The notes beneath the pieces were generated by a model. The model had not been told where the DNA came from. It was given only the letters and a program-made list of their open reading frames with translations, and did not search any database. A DNA stretch of 64,000 nucleotides from Pyrrhoderma lamaoense (lineage: Eukaryota > Basidiomycota > Agaricomycetes > Hymenochaetales > Hymenochaetaceae). A program made the position numbers and the translations under genes. The stretch spans positions 62,001 to 126,000 of the forward strand of contig NBAZ01000023.1 of the NCBI GenBank assembly GCA_002794735.1, in the 5' to 3' direction. This document shows positions 26,418-38,985 of this stretch, one piece after another (position 1 is the stretch's first letter; each line of letters starts with the position of its first letter).

Positions 26418-26973
26418 TCAAGCCTCATAAAAGTCAGAGGCCACCAGTCTATGGAGAAAATAATTGAGAACAACTTCATTTGCTACGTTTTCTTTACTCA
26501 CAGTTCAAGTGCAATCTCAGGGATAATTCGTTCCTGAAAATCTGGTATATCTTTCGGGCAGCACGTTCGTAAAGTTTTTTGTACATAAGATATTCCGCTA
26601 GCTTCTCGACAACGATTCCACTACAAGAAGTTAGTTATGTTCTCTACTGAACAGCTTTAAGCGTGTATTTATTGAGATCACCTTTGATCAATGTGTATAA
26701 TACCAGTTAATGACTCGCTGAAGTCACCTAGTTTAGTGGATAAGCTCTATATGATCTGAGGAGACAAGAGAAAATCCACTAGCTGTCTAGCATATTCCTC
26801 AATAGCCCACTCCCCATAGCAACTTCACGGCGAATTAGAAACGAGAACCCATTCCTACTAACAAGTTTTACCCATTCACTTCTTTTTTGCTTCGAGTTTC
26901 AGGAAAGGTGAGCTGTCTTAAATTAGTAATCTAAGTTAATAGTATGTACCTGCACATCTGACTCCTGTTCCAT
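26418..26973 (-). CDS. ELC1: Elongin C (SKP1/BTB fold, ubiquitin-ligase adaptor), cryptic multi-exon
   Basis: Elongin C bridges substrate receptors to cullin E3 ligases and partners Elongin A in transcription. The gene is split into short exons, which hides it from simple ORF search. Exon 1 (26973-26950) encodes eight residues (MEQESDVQ). Exon 2 from 26889 gives EWVKLVSRNGFSFLIRREVA and LLRNML. The next exon gives LSTKLGDFSESL and HIDQ, then GIVVEKLAEYLMYKKLYERA, then DIPDFQERIIPEIALEL, and a last exon (26448-26418) gives LVASDFYEA and the stop. These match the family along its whole length of about 110 aa. There is a one-base frame break at GGG 26556-26558. The intron after exon 2 is only about 35 nt with a weak GTGGAT donor. 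It is divergent from POL2, with 163 bp between start codons. Confidence 0.82.
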
Positions 26974-27136
26974 ATGTGATAAAGTGACGAGGTCAAGGTA
27001 GTCCTGTTGTTGGAATCACATTCAGAGACAGTTGAAGGTGAGTGGCTACAGCAGACTGTGACATGTATGTAAATCGCGTGTGACGACTCGCGTATCCATC
27101 TCATTTGAATTGCATTGACGCTCCTCTCATCACACC
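26974..27136. promoter_or_regulatory. Bidirectional promoter ELC1/POL2 with CGCG (MCB-like) elements
   Basis: 163 bp separate the divergent starts. Two CGCG cores (27075-27078 and 27089-27092) lie 45-62 bp before the POL2 ATG. CGCG cores are the binding core of MBF/DSC1, which drives G1/S genes in fungi; periodic POL2 expression is therefore an inference from these sites. Confidence 0.4.
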
Positions 27137-30100
27137 ATGTCGCGGCGGGGCGGGGGTACATTTGGTCTCACTGCATCGCGCAAATCTCGTGGAAGCTTCA
27201 GAGGAGGTGGACGCTATAATGGAGGATCTACAAGGGGCGGACGCGGAAGAAGTGGTCGTGGAGGATCTAATGCGAACGCGATTGTTGCGGTTCCAACAAA
27301 GGATGAAGAAGGTACTCAGCTGGCTGAAAGATTTGAGAAAGTTGATCTTAATGATGAAATTGACGAAAAACTCGGCTTCAAAAGAAATCAAGAAGGTCCA
27401 AGAAAGGAAGGGTGGCTAGTTAATATGCATCCAGTATGTAGTGTCTTTAGAGTTACTTTTCTACCTACTAACATAGTTGCTTAGACTTTGATAAGAGACC
27501 CAGACCATCCTTCCGGAAAAGCTGCAGTAGACTTCTATTTCATCGAAGAAGATGGTAACCTGTTCAAAACGACACTATTATACGAGCCGTACTTCTGTGT
27601 GTCTTGTAAAGCAAGTCATCTAATAGAGCTCTAGATAGTTGCCTTTTTCTAACATTTTCTAGGCGGGGATGGAAACCGTGGTTGAAGAATGGCTTATGAA
27701 GAAATATGAAGGTCTCTTATGCCGTATATCGCGCGAGCTTAAGGAAGACTTAAAACTTCCGAATCATCTCATGGGGCATCGTCGACTTTATCTGCAGCTT
27801 TGTTTTCGTAATGTTTCTGATCTATTGACTGTGCGGCGGGATATCGTCCCTTTAGCACAAGCAAACGGCGCGAAACTTAATGCCGTCGATGCTTTTGCGG
27901 AAGTTATCAACATGTCCGAAGCAAGTGCGTGTGTAGCAGTTGAGACGTCCTGGGCGGCTGAGGCGGACGAAATGAATGGAAACTCGAAAAATCTGAAGGG
28001 GGCTGACCCCCGTGAAGCAATTATTGACGTCCGAGAATATGATGTTCCGTATTATCTGCGTGTTGCCATTGATAACGAAATACGGGTTGGGCTTTGGTAC
28101 ACTATTTCCTTTACAGCTGGTCACCCTCAGATGAAGCCTATGGATCGGGTCAAGCGAGCCGATCCGGTGGTTCTGGCCTACGATATCGAAACGACCAAAG
28201 CCCCTCTCAAGTTTCCTGATAGTGCAACAGATCAGGTCATGATGATATCATATATGATTGACGGACAGGGCTTCCTCATAACAAATCGTGAGATTGTTAG
28301 CGAGGATATTGAAGATTTTGAGTATACCCCGAAGGAAGGCCTCGACGGACCTTTTATTGTCTTTAATGAAGCAGACGAAGCAGCGACCATAATGCGCTTC
28401 TTTAGACACGTGCAGGAAGTTAGACCTACCGTCTTAGCCACATTCAACGGCGACTTTTTCGATTTCCCATTCCTTTGCGCTCGTGCAAAAGCACATGGAA
28501 TAGATATGTTCCTTGAGATTGGCTTCGCTAAGGACTCAGAGGATGAGTTCAAAAGTCGCACTTGTGTACACATGGACTGTTTTAGATGGGTGAAACGTGA
28601 TTCGTATCTTCCTCAGGGAAGTCAAGGATTGAAAGCTGTTACAACAGCAAAATTGGGTTACGATCCAATCGAATTAGACCCCGAACTTATGACGCCGTGA
28701 GTCTTAATCTTCCTCATACTGGATAAAAATGGATTAAAGTTTTTTCTATAGCTACGCTATGGAACAGCCCCAGACTCTTGCTCAGTATTCAGTTTCAGAT
28801 GCTGTTGCAACCTACTATCTTTATATGAAATATGTTCATCCGTTCATCTTCTCGCTTTGCAACATTATTCCGCTCTGTCCTGATGAAGTTCTAAGGAAGG
28901 GTACGGGAACTCTCTGTGAGACATTACTGATGGTGAGAAGCTAAAGTTGCACACTGAATCCTATGACTGACCTGCGTCGATGATATATGCATTACTAGGT
29001 TGAAGCATATAGGGGACACATTATCATGCCAAATAGACACGAAGACCCTCATGGAAACATGTTTGAAGGGCATCTACTTTCTTCGGAGACCTACGTTGGT
29101 GGACATGTGGAGGCTTTAGAGGCTGGTGTGTTCAGAAGTGACATTGCAACACATTTCAAAATCGTTCCTTCTGCGGCCCAGCAGGTGAGTTCTAACTTCA
29201 CACATTCGTAGTACAACGCGAAGTTGACTAATATAATCTATAGCTTATTGATGAGCTTGATGCGGCGTTGACGTTCTGTATCGTTGACGAATTCAAGAGC
29301 TCATTGGACGACGTGAAAAACTATAAACAAGTTAAGGATGAAATACAATCTGCCCTGGAGCTCATGCGAGACAATCCTCTCCGATTTGACAAACCGCTGA
29401 TATACCATTTGGATGTCGCCGCTATGTATCCGAATATCATGTTATCAAATCGACTACAGCCGGATTCTGTTGTTGACGAATCTGTATGTGCTGTTTGTGA
29501 CTATAATCGTCCTGGTAAAACTTGCGACCGTCGAATGACCTGGGCATGGCGAGGGGAGTATTTCCCTGCACAACGGGATGAATATAATATGGTTCGGCAC
29601 GCATTAAACCAAGAGTGGTTCCCTCCAAAGCGTCCCAATGATCCCCAGAGACGTTTTTCCGATCTTTCTCCTTCCGAGCAGAGTGCATTATTGCACAAAC
29701 GCCTTGGAGATTACTCCCGCAAAGTCTATAAGAAAACAAAGGAGACCCGAGTTGTGCAACGAGAGACCATAATCTGTCAAAGAGAGAATCCTTTTTATGT
29801 AGATACAGTTCGACGCTTTCGTGATCGGCGATACGAATACAAGGGTCTCCATAAGACCTGGAAGAAAAAATTGGATAACGTGCTTGGAACGGGCGGAGCC
29901 ATGGCTGAAATCGAAGAAGCGAAGAAAATGATTGTTATCTATGATTCGTTACAGCTAGCCCATAAGTGTATCTTGAACTCCTTCTATGGATATGTCATGA
30001 GGAAAGGAGCACGCTGGCATTCAATGGAGATGGCTGGAATCACCTGTCTTACGGGCGCCACGATTATCCAACTGGCTCGACAACTCGTTGAACAAGTCGG

Positions 30101-33100
30101 GCGCCCCCTGGAATTAGATACGGACGGTATCTGGTGTATGCTTCCCGGTGTGTTCCCTGAAAATTTCAAATTTGAGCTCAAGAACGGAAAAACTATTGGC
30201 TTTTCTTACCCTTGTACGATGCTTAACCATCTTGTTCACGCCAAATTTACAAACCATCAATACCATGACCTGGATCCTGAGACCGGCGAGTATAAGGTTC
30301 ATAGCGAAAATTCCATCTTCTTTGAACTGGACGGACCTTATAAAGCAATGATCCTTCCCTCCTCTAAGGAAGAAGATAAACTTCTCAAGAAACGATATGC
30401 CGTCTTCAATGATGACGGTTCTCTGGCGGAGCTCAAAGGCTTTGAGGTCAAGCGAAGAGGTGAACTACAACTGATCAAAATTTTCCAGTCACAAATTTTC
30501 GAAAAATTCTTATTAGGGTCAACTACACAAGAATGTTACTCTGCTGTCGCAGAGATTGCAGATAGGTGGCTAGACGTTTTATTCAGCAAGGCAGAAAGTT
30601 TGAGCGACGAAGAACTAGTTGATCTTATTGCAGAAAACAGAAGTATGTCGAAAACGCTCGCAGAGTATGCGGGCCAAAAGTCAACATCGATTAGCACCGC
30701 TCGGCGTCTAGCAGAGTTCTTGGGAGACCAAATGGTTAAGGATAAGGGACTAGCGTGTAAATTCATAATCTCAGCAAAACCAGTAGGCTCCCCTGTGACT
30801 GATCGTGCTGTTCCGATTGCTATCTTCTCTGCAGAGGAAAGCATAAAAAGAATGTATCTTCGTAAATGGCTCAAGGATAATAGTCTTTCTAATTTCGACC
30901 TACGTTCGATTTTAGATTGGGATTATTATATCGAAAGATTCGGGTCTGTGATTCAGAAACTGATCACTATTCCAGCGGCCATGCAAAAGGTACCTAATCC
31001 AGTACCTCGTATCCGCCATCCTGATTGGTTGCATCGACGTGTTATGGCACTAGATGACAAATTCAAGCAACACAAGGTTACGGATTTCTTCAAGAAGACT
31101 ATCACAGAGGACGTCCATATACAGAAAGATAACATCCATGATATGGAAGATTTTGGAGTTAATAACACGGGAGAATCACATAGTTCACGTATTGTTGTCT
31201 CCAAAAAGTCGTCTCGAAAATCTGCATTGGAAAGTGAGGAACTCCCATCTTTGCCGGATCCGAGGAAAAGTTATCCAAAATGGCTTCAAGCTGTAAAATA
31301 TCGTTGGAGGGCGAGGCTACAGTCTCATACCATTGATAGTGTTGATCCTTCTATCCCCGCAATGTTTAGGGGTGTAAGGACCCCTATCTCTCGCCATTGG
31401 GATATCGTACAGATCAGGCCTATGAATCGTGGTCGTTTCACCATGTGGCTATGTGTCAATGCAGAGCTGATCCCTGTTACCCTACGTATCCCTCGTGAGT
31501 TTTATCTCAACTTCAAAACTCCCCCAAAAGAGATAAGTTCGAGGTGTATTATACCCGAGAACGGGTAATCCGGACTTTACCTCGGGACCGCCAGTGTCTC
31601 AACCTATATAAATACTCCATGCCAGAAGATGTTTTTCTCCAAGGCGAAAGCCATTTTACGAATGAGATCAATAATCCCAATGTAGACGGGGCATATGAAC
31701 TTCAGGTAAATACCTACATCTCATTATATTCCTTCATATATCTAAGAACTATCAAAAGGTTCCCCTAGTGATTCGCGCGCTGATGAAACTGGGAGTAACC
31801 TGTACAACGGACGAAAAGGGTCTGACGCTGAACAGAGCTCGTGATGATGGGGTTGATCTCAGACAAATAGACAGGTCGGTTGTTCAAACCCGTAAGCCTT
31901 ATCTTGATTGTGGGAAACCTCTCAAATACCTGTTCCTCTACCATGCCTTTGCTCCCTCTTCACCTGTTCATGTCTATGCACTTTTCCTTCCAAATGGGGT
32001 GTTGAAGTTGCATATTGTTGATCCAGCACCTCGACGACAGCCGATTCCAAGGTTGGATACTGTATACAATGAACTAAAGTCAAAAAAGCAAGATGAACTG
32101 AGCAAACTCACGACCTACCAATATCCAATGGAACTTCAACCTACAACAGATTATCATAATAATGAGGCGGCTGCTCTGAAGGCCCTTTCACGCGAACTTG
32201 GCACGCTTGAAAACAAATCATACACAATTGTTCTGTCTTCTGCTAAAGACTTCACGTATTTTAGTAGTATGGTTCCAAAACTGATTAAATTCCCTGTACT
32301 TCGCATGCCTTCGACGAAAGCTAGCCATATCCTTGATGTATTCCCGTGGCAGAGTGTTGTTCCCAAAAAAATATTCGTCCGATATCTTGCCTTTGGCTCT
32401 TGGCTTTGTAGGACAATATCCCAAGCAGCATATTATGATATTCCTATTGGCCATATTGAGGATGATCAGCCCTTATTCATATGCGATGTCGAAATGGCTA
32501 GACGGCTTGTATCACAGGATATCGTTTTATGGTGGTCAAGTAATGAGAAACCTGATTTAGGTGGGATCGAAGAGGATTTCCCACCAACGGAGGAAATGAA
32601 CAATCCTGAATTCCTTACTCCAGGGCTTTACTCCAACGTCTGCCTTTCGGTTCAGGTGCGAAATCTTGCAATAGATGCTGTTCTCCAATCGGCACTTGTA
32701 AATGAATTAGAAGGAAGTAGCGGAGCTACCGCTTTTGATTTGGCTTCACACACGATAGACGATTACACGAACGGTGATGCTCAGCCAAACGTGACCCTAG
32801 GAGACTCAAACCTCCCACCACATACCTTTGCTGTGCTAAAACAGATGGTTAAGACATGGCTACTTGACAAGGCAAAAGATCCAAACTGCTCAGCTTCAAT
32901 TACCTTGGATCACTTCTGGAGATGGGTTTCTTCGAGCTCATCAAGAATGTATGAGCCTAGTATTCAGCGCTTTGTGCATGGTCTCATGCGTAAAACCTTC
33001 ATCCAACTACTGGCTGAGTTCAAGCGTCTTGGTTCTAATGTCGTTTATGCTGATTTTTCGAAAATTGTCTTGGTTACATCGAAGCCTCCCGGAACAGCAC

Positions 33101-34236
33101 ATGCATATGCGACATACATAAACTCGGCAGTCACCTCAAATGAACTATTCAAACACGTATACCTTCGGACGGATCGCTTTTACGACTTCCTCTTGTATAT
33201 GGATCCTGCAAATAACGGTGCCGTTATCTGTGAAGATCCTTTAGCTTTGACTCCTCCAAAGCAGCTGGCAATAACTTCGAATTGGAACATTAAGAAATTC
33301 CTTCCTCCCGCAGTTCAGGACCACTTCAAAAGTATAGTCCGATACTTTATTGTACAAATGGCCAAAATAAAACGCGAAGTTGACGAAAATACGCGAACCC
33401 CACTTCGCGTAGTACAAAATCTTGGCCCTGATCTCACGCAGCGTAACGTACATAAAACAAGGGAATTAGACCAAACTAGAAATTTCATTTCCCAAAAGTT
33501 GACGCGAAGAATGCTCCATGCAGTATCTACGATTCAGGAAGAGCATAAAAGAGCTATTCTTAATGACGGACAAGCTGAAGATTTCGCATTTCCAGTGCTT
33601 CCAGGCTCCTATTTGCATATGTCGGATCCAGCACTCGAGTTCGTGAAATTCACCTGTGCCATCTTCGGCTTGGCGCAAGAGTATCAGATCGAAATTGGTA
33701 TCTTGAAGAGAAATCTTTTGGAATTAGTTGGTGTGAGGGAATTTTCGGACCAGGCAATTTTCAGAAACCCTTGTGACCCTCTCAAGCTCTCTATGGTTAC
33801 GTGCAGATACTGTGACCATATTAAAGATTTCGATTTCTGCAGAGATGATGAGCTACTTCCCACATCGCTTGAGCAGATGCGCTGGTATTGCCCAGAATGC
33901 GATGGAGAATACGACCGGGTCGCTATTGAATTTTCTCTTATCCAAGTACTTTATCGACTTGAGAGGAACTTCGCTCAACAAGATCTCAGGTGTTCTCGGT
34001 GCAAACAGATTCAATCAGATAATATCTCTAGACATTGTGATTGTTCGGGGAACTATCAACTCATGATCAGCAAGGCTGAGGTAAAACGAAAACTTAGAAC
34101 TATTATAAATGTTGCAATCACCCATAATCTAAGTAGACTAAAGGTTTGTCTCATTACACCATTTTTATCTTCAAGGGATCTGTTGACTGATTATAGTTTA
34201 TAGGAGTGTAGCCAACTTATGTACGCGAACTGGTAA
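27137..34236 (+). CDS. POL2: DNA polymerase epsilon catalytic subunit
   Basis: This is the leading-strand replicative polymerase, about 2,230 aa (usual size 2,200-2,280). Exons are 27137-27433, 27485-27610, 27663-28696, 28752-28932, 28999-29184, 29244-31705, 31759-34143 and 34204-34236. The N-terminus is unusually Gly/Arg-rich. Exonuclease motifs are DIETTKAP (Asp about 315), [13 protein letters not shown] and [13 protein letters not shown], so proofreading should be intact. Polymerase motif A is DVAAMYPN (Asp about 665), motif B is [13 protein letters not shown] and motif C is ELDTDGIW (about 900); DTDG is typical of epsilon. A PIP-like box QHKVTDFF lies near residue 1214. The C-terminus has two Cys modules (CRYC/CPEC and CSRC/CDC). 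The intron at 27611-27662 is GC-AG. Exon 6 has a one-base frame break near 31535-31541; its length confirms one missing base. Confidence 0.96.
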
Positions 34237-34728
34237 TTCAAATTCATTTGTAGTTGTATGTAATGTCCCTGTTGTTTCTATGCTGTCTCCACGTATATAT
34301 ATCTCCGCCACATCTGTAACATCATTGATACCCGCAACAATTTGTTTCTTTTACAATATAAGATTCATGCCATCATTCGACGAAGAGAAGTATGTATTGA
34401 AAACAAACTCAATATGCTATTAAACAGATGAAGTCCAAGTCACTTCCAAGTGAATCTCGGGGATATCAAATTTCTGAGCTTGAAAGAAATGAAAGTGCAA
34501 TTAAAGGGCAAAAAAGCTATGAACTTGAAAGATCCGCAGAGAAAAGGGAAGAGATAGAACAATCTAATTAAGAACATGATTGGAGGACTAAGTTAACAAA
34601 GAAGTAAAGAAAGGAAATATCAAGGAAATCAGGAATCCACAGAGGTATAAAATGTATATTGTGAAAATAATAACGATGAGACATGTAAACCAATTTCTTC
34701 GAAACACAAATAATGTAACGTAATGCAA
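34237..34728. other. Intergenic region between convergent POL2 and the Kin4-like kinase
   Basis: About 490 bases at the 3' ends of two convergent genes. The only coding-like signal is the short charged frame at 34428-34571, listed separately. Confidence 0.5.
34428..34571 (+). CDS. Possible small charged ORF (47 aa)
   Basis: A single uninterrupted frame encodes 47 residues rich in Glu, Lys and Ser, with an internal duplication around the motif ELER (SELERNES and YELERSAE). It has no recognised homologue and no promoter signal. It lies 0.2 kb past the POL2 stop, so it could simply be POL2 3' UTR. Confidence 0.2.
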   Translation: MKSKSLPSESRGYQISELERNESAIKGQKSYELERSAEKREEIEQSN

Positions 34729-37700
34729 TCAATCTTCCTCCTCCTCTTCCTCCTCCTCCTCAACTATAGCAGCCGCTCTAAACGCAGGCCCAGCCCGCCC
34801 ATTCGGGAGTTGTCGACGATTTGCATAAGGCTCAAGGCTTTCCTTTTTATCACTGAAGATACCATCAGAACTAGGTAATGGCATGTTACTTGCTACAGGC
34901 GAATGACCAGCTCTAGAACGAGCCCCACCATGGCCTCGACCAGCTTTCCTTGATCCCCTGTTATTACGAGGAGCCGGAGAAAGTTTAACAGGGGTTTCAT
35001 TACTAAGCTTTGATGAAGCATTTGTCGGAATCTGGCCTAGACCACCAACAAAGGCTGGGAAATCATCATCTTCGTCTACCCAATCTGAGTCGTCATCAAG
35101 ATTGATAGACTGGCGCCCTGGCCCTGAGAAAACATCCCGAATGGTTATTGATTGATCAGGGACGGGGATATAGCGAGCACTTCAATTGGGAACTGAGAAG
35201 GGCGTGACTGCCAACCAGGGGGTTCTGTACCCCATGCCTTCTTCCAACTATGGCGATTCACTGATGTTGAAAATGGTGCCGAAGGTCCAACCAATGCCGA
35301 CTGTTTCTTGTGTGCAATGTGGACTGTACTATAGTTTCCACGGCGTGGAGTTTCGTTGAGATATCTTTGCAAAGCAGATAAAGGGGAGCCAGTCCCACCT
35401 TCTGTTTCCGAGGCGTCATAGAATGAGCCAGGTCGAGAAGACTGCCGTGAATGAATAGAAGAAGCGGTTGAATTAGAACGGACATGGGCTGAACTGAGAT
35501 TCTGAGAATGTGAAGGTCGAGTGTGACGCATAACGCGAGTCGATGAGTTGGAACCAGCGCGACGATGATATTGCTTTAAAGGCGAGGCTGCTCTCCCAAG
35601 ACGTGCTACCGAACCGCCTGAACCTGCAGATGGAGATTTCCTGTGCCGATTCTGACTATAGCTCCGGATCGAAGAAGGGCGGGATGAATGGGCTTCGCGT
35701 TCAATTTCTGAATTCGGGTGAATGAACGGCGGCTTGGATCACTCCTTTGTCTTTGAATATGGTCCATGCCATGAACGGGTGTTTCCATCAGTACCATCTG
35801 CATCGATGTTACTGACGACCGGCGTGAATTAACACTGCTAGAGCGCCTCGAAGAAACGGAAGCTCGCTTAGCTCGTGGCTTTGAGCCATTCCAGCCCCCG
35901 CGCCTTCTGAACGAACCCCGTGTTCTAGCTGGAGATGGAGGCACAGGTACATTCGCTGTACTAGGTGCATTTGATTGTGATACAGACGCTTTGCGCTTAC
36001 CCTTTCGGTCTTCATTGAACCACATACGGAATGTATGAAGTATGCTCGTCCTGCTACGCAGAGAACCTGACATCTTCTGAGAATTATGGTCGTAGTTGTT
36101 CCCATTTTCTGGTGAATGTATTGGAGTCGGTGCGACACTAAAGGTAGACGATCGCGCAATTGGCATTATCCAAGGAGAAGCACTTGGAAGATTTGTTGGT
36201 GCCATCATATCCTTCTCTGGAGTAGAAGGGATAGGGGGCACATCCTTCATTGCCCTTAAGGGAGGAGATTTTGTCAACTTGGCAGAAGTACTACCATTAC
36301 GCTCAGATGAGGAAGACCCTCGTTCACGCTCGTGGTCTTTTTCTTTATCCTTATCTTTATCCTTGTCCTTCTCTTTGACAGCTTCATTTGATTTTTTCCG
36401 CATCAATCCTGTAGCTTCTAGGCAGCCGTAGTGGCTCGCTGCACAATACTGACACTTCCAGAACGCGGTTTAGCATTACTACGGCCCTTCGTCCCATCTT
36501 TTGATTCTTTATCCTTAGCACTCGGCGTTGAAGGGGTGGATTTAATCGATTCCAGAGATGTTGGGGTTGGGGAAAGGAATGATCGAGGAGACTTAGACCT
36601 AGGAGGGGTGACAGGCGGAGAAGCTGTGTTCTTCTTCCGTTGGGAGACGGGAACAGTAGGTGTTGGAGGTACAAAAGTGAGTTCTGGTGCTGACCGTGAT
36701 TGATCGATAGTCTGTAGGACTTGATCAAATGCTGGGGAATCGGTGTAACAGGGTGATGGTGTAGGCTGATTCTCAATCTCTGTTTCCACCTCAGTATCAA
36801 GATCTCGCGAGGAAGCTTCTTTCGCTTTTTTCAATGCTGCTTCCAAGGCCTTCTTTTCAGCCTTCCGCTTCAGCATCCACCATAGAGCTCCACTCGCATC
36901 ACAGGCATCACTCAGAACCGAATGTACCATTTGTCCTATGTCAAATCCCATTGCACTCAAATTATTCAATAAAGAACGCTCCAGAGGAGTAGAAAACAAC
37001 AGCGGTGCAGGGGAATTCAGAAGTGAAGAAAAGTCTTGAGGTGGGAGATAAACTAAGTGACTGTCTGAGACAGGAGAAGAAGGTTGAGACAGGTTTGAGG
37101 ACACTGAGCGCCGTTTAGTCCTAGCTGGGGTACGCGTAGGAAATGATGATGGAGGTGCTGGTTGTGAAGAACTGTTCCTCCGAGAGGGTGAAGGATCTCT
37201 CGATGCTGAACGAAAAGCAGTAAATACATCTTCTTCTTTGACAGTTTCAGGTTTTGAGGAGTTACGCTTTTTCCGCTGTTTTGAACTGGGATCGGCCAGT
37301 TCAAACGGTTTCTCTTTCTGCTTAATCGTGCTTTGACTAGTGTTACTATGATAACTCATATCATCTACGACAGTAGAAGAAGTCTCAGAAGGCTGTGTTA
37401 ACTCAGATGAAGCAGAATGGAAACTAGATTCCGAAGTTGATGGAGACGGCAGGTGTTGCACTGGATTCGGGCTATTTGGTGTGCCCTCGGTAGTAGAGCA
37501 AGGTATCGCTGGTGGTATATTTGGTGTAGCTTTTGGTGTCGCAAACCAAGGATGTGCAAGAATTTGAGATATAGTAAACCTTTTGGATGGTTCAAATTGG
37601 AGTATGCCTCGAACAAGATCTTGGGCATCTGTACGACGAGACTTAAGTCAGGTTTACTTCTGATAGAAAGGAACTATATTTCTCACCTAGAGAAAGCCAC

Positions 37701-38640
37701 TCTGGAATATCAAACTCACATATAATGATCTTCTCTCGCATACGTGCTTCGTCGTCATCATCAAAAGGTAGGCTACCTGTCAACAAACAGTATAGAATGA
37801 TACCCAATGACCAAATGTCCACCTCTGAGAACTGTGTTAGTGTTATTATCAGAATATGAGATAGAGGGATGGCGTCACCTGGTCCTAAATATTTCTTTGC
37901 CATCAGCATTTCCGGGGCAGCATAACTAGATATACAATCGAGAGGATTAGGGTATGAGAGATATAGATATTTGATAAGATAATGTTCCTACCCAGTAGTT
38001 CCACAATATGTGTCAAGCAAAGAGCCCCGCTCATACTCCCGTGTAAATCCAAAATCCCCTAGCTTGATTCTACAACGTTCATCCAGTAGGACATTCTCTA
38101 GCTTTAGATCCCTGTGAACCACGCCCTTTTCATGGATATATCCAACAGCAAGACATAATTGACCAAAAATTGTACGAGCTTCCTCTTCACTAAGGCGCCC
38201 CTTCTCCGCTAGATAATCAAAAAGCTCTCCACCTGAACAAAGCTCCGTGACTAGCCAGATAGAGCTCTCTGTCGCGATCACTTCATACAATTTCGTTACA
38301 TGAGGATGATGCAACCGACGATGGTGATGAATTTCTCGGGTCAGAGCCGAGGACATTGCTTTGGGTATCTGTTTTATTGCAACACGCGTAGATGTAAGCC
38401 GGTGGGTGCCTAGTCTGACTTTGCCATAGGTTCCTGAAATACCGATATCTATGAAGTAGACTTTTATTGGGTGGTAAAGAAATACATACCTTCGCCTATT
38501 ACCTTTCCCAAGGTATAATTTCCAACAACCTTTATTTTCTGAGAAGAAAGCTCTTTTCCAAGTTCATTATAGGCATTGGCAAGCTGAGCCTTGATGTTTT
38601 GAGATGATGAAGCAGAGTGTTTGTGACCTTGTACAGACAT
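34729..38640 (-). CDS. CAMKL Ser/Thr protein kinase, Kin4-like
   Basis: This is a kinase of the CAMKL branch, closest in layout to fungal Kin4/Frk1-type proteins, which act in the spindle position checkpoint. The name is from motif recall, so assignment within CAMKL is tentative. Exon 1 starts at 38640 (MSVQGHKHSASSS); exon 2 begins at 38433. The kinase domain lies near the N-terminus: VIGEGTYGKVRLGTH, VAIKQIPK, HRDLKLEN, LGDFGFTRE, a GTTGYAAPE activation segment, VDIWSLGIILYCLLTGSLPF. A UBA-like motif (MGFDIGQMVHSVLSDACD, then ALWWMLKRKAEKK) sits in the middle, followed by a Ser/Arg-rich tail with a KDKDKDKEKD stretch, the conserved segment DWVDEDDDFPAFVGGLGQ and a final poly-Glu run. One-base frame breaks appear near 36418-36426, at GGG 35716-35718 and near 35170-35174; the flanking frames join logically at each. 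Confidence 0.85.
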
Positions 38641-38985
38641 GAGGCATATACAGAAGAATTAGAAGAAAGCGAGCGGCACAGGCACGATGGCCTTTGTATG
38701 ATAAGAAAAGGGAAGAAAAGGGAAAAGAAAAGGGCGTTTGGTGCTGATGAAGCAGCGTCGATGTTGAGCTGAGAGTTCGGTCTACCGTGACGGGTGAACA
38801 GGTCGACATCATCATTACTGGCACGATCCGTGTAAAATACTTACCAAACACGGTAATCAAGGAACCGCCGAGGCATGGTTGAAGTCGCGAGCGCGCGTCA
38901 ACCACATATCACGCTCAGACGCGTCGGTGGCAGACACAAGGAACAAAGGGTTTCTCGTAACGACGACGGCAATACACTTCCCAGG
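38641..38985. promoter_or_regulatory. Divergent promoter Kin4-like/ASE1 with an ACGCGT box
   Basis: 345 bp separate two divergent cell-division genes. A perfect palindromic MCB element (ACGCGT) lies at 38919-38924, with further CGCG cores at about 38886-38897. MBF-type factors bind such sites in fungi, which would fit cell-cycle control, but binding is inferred. Confidence 0.4.
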
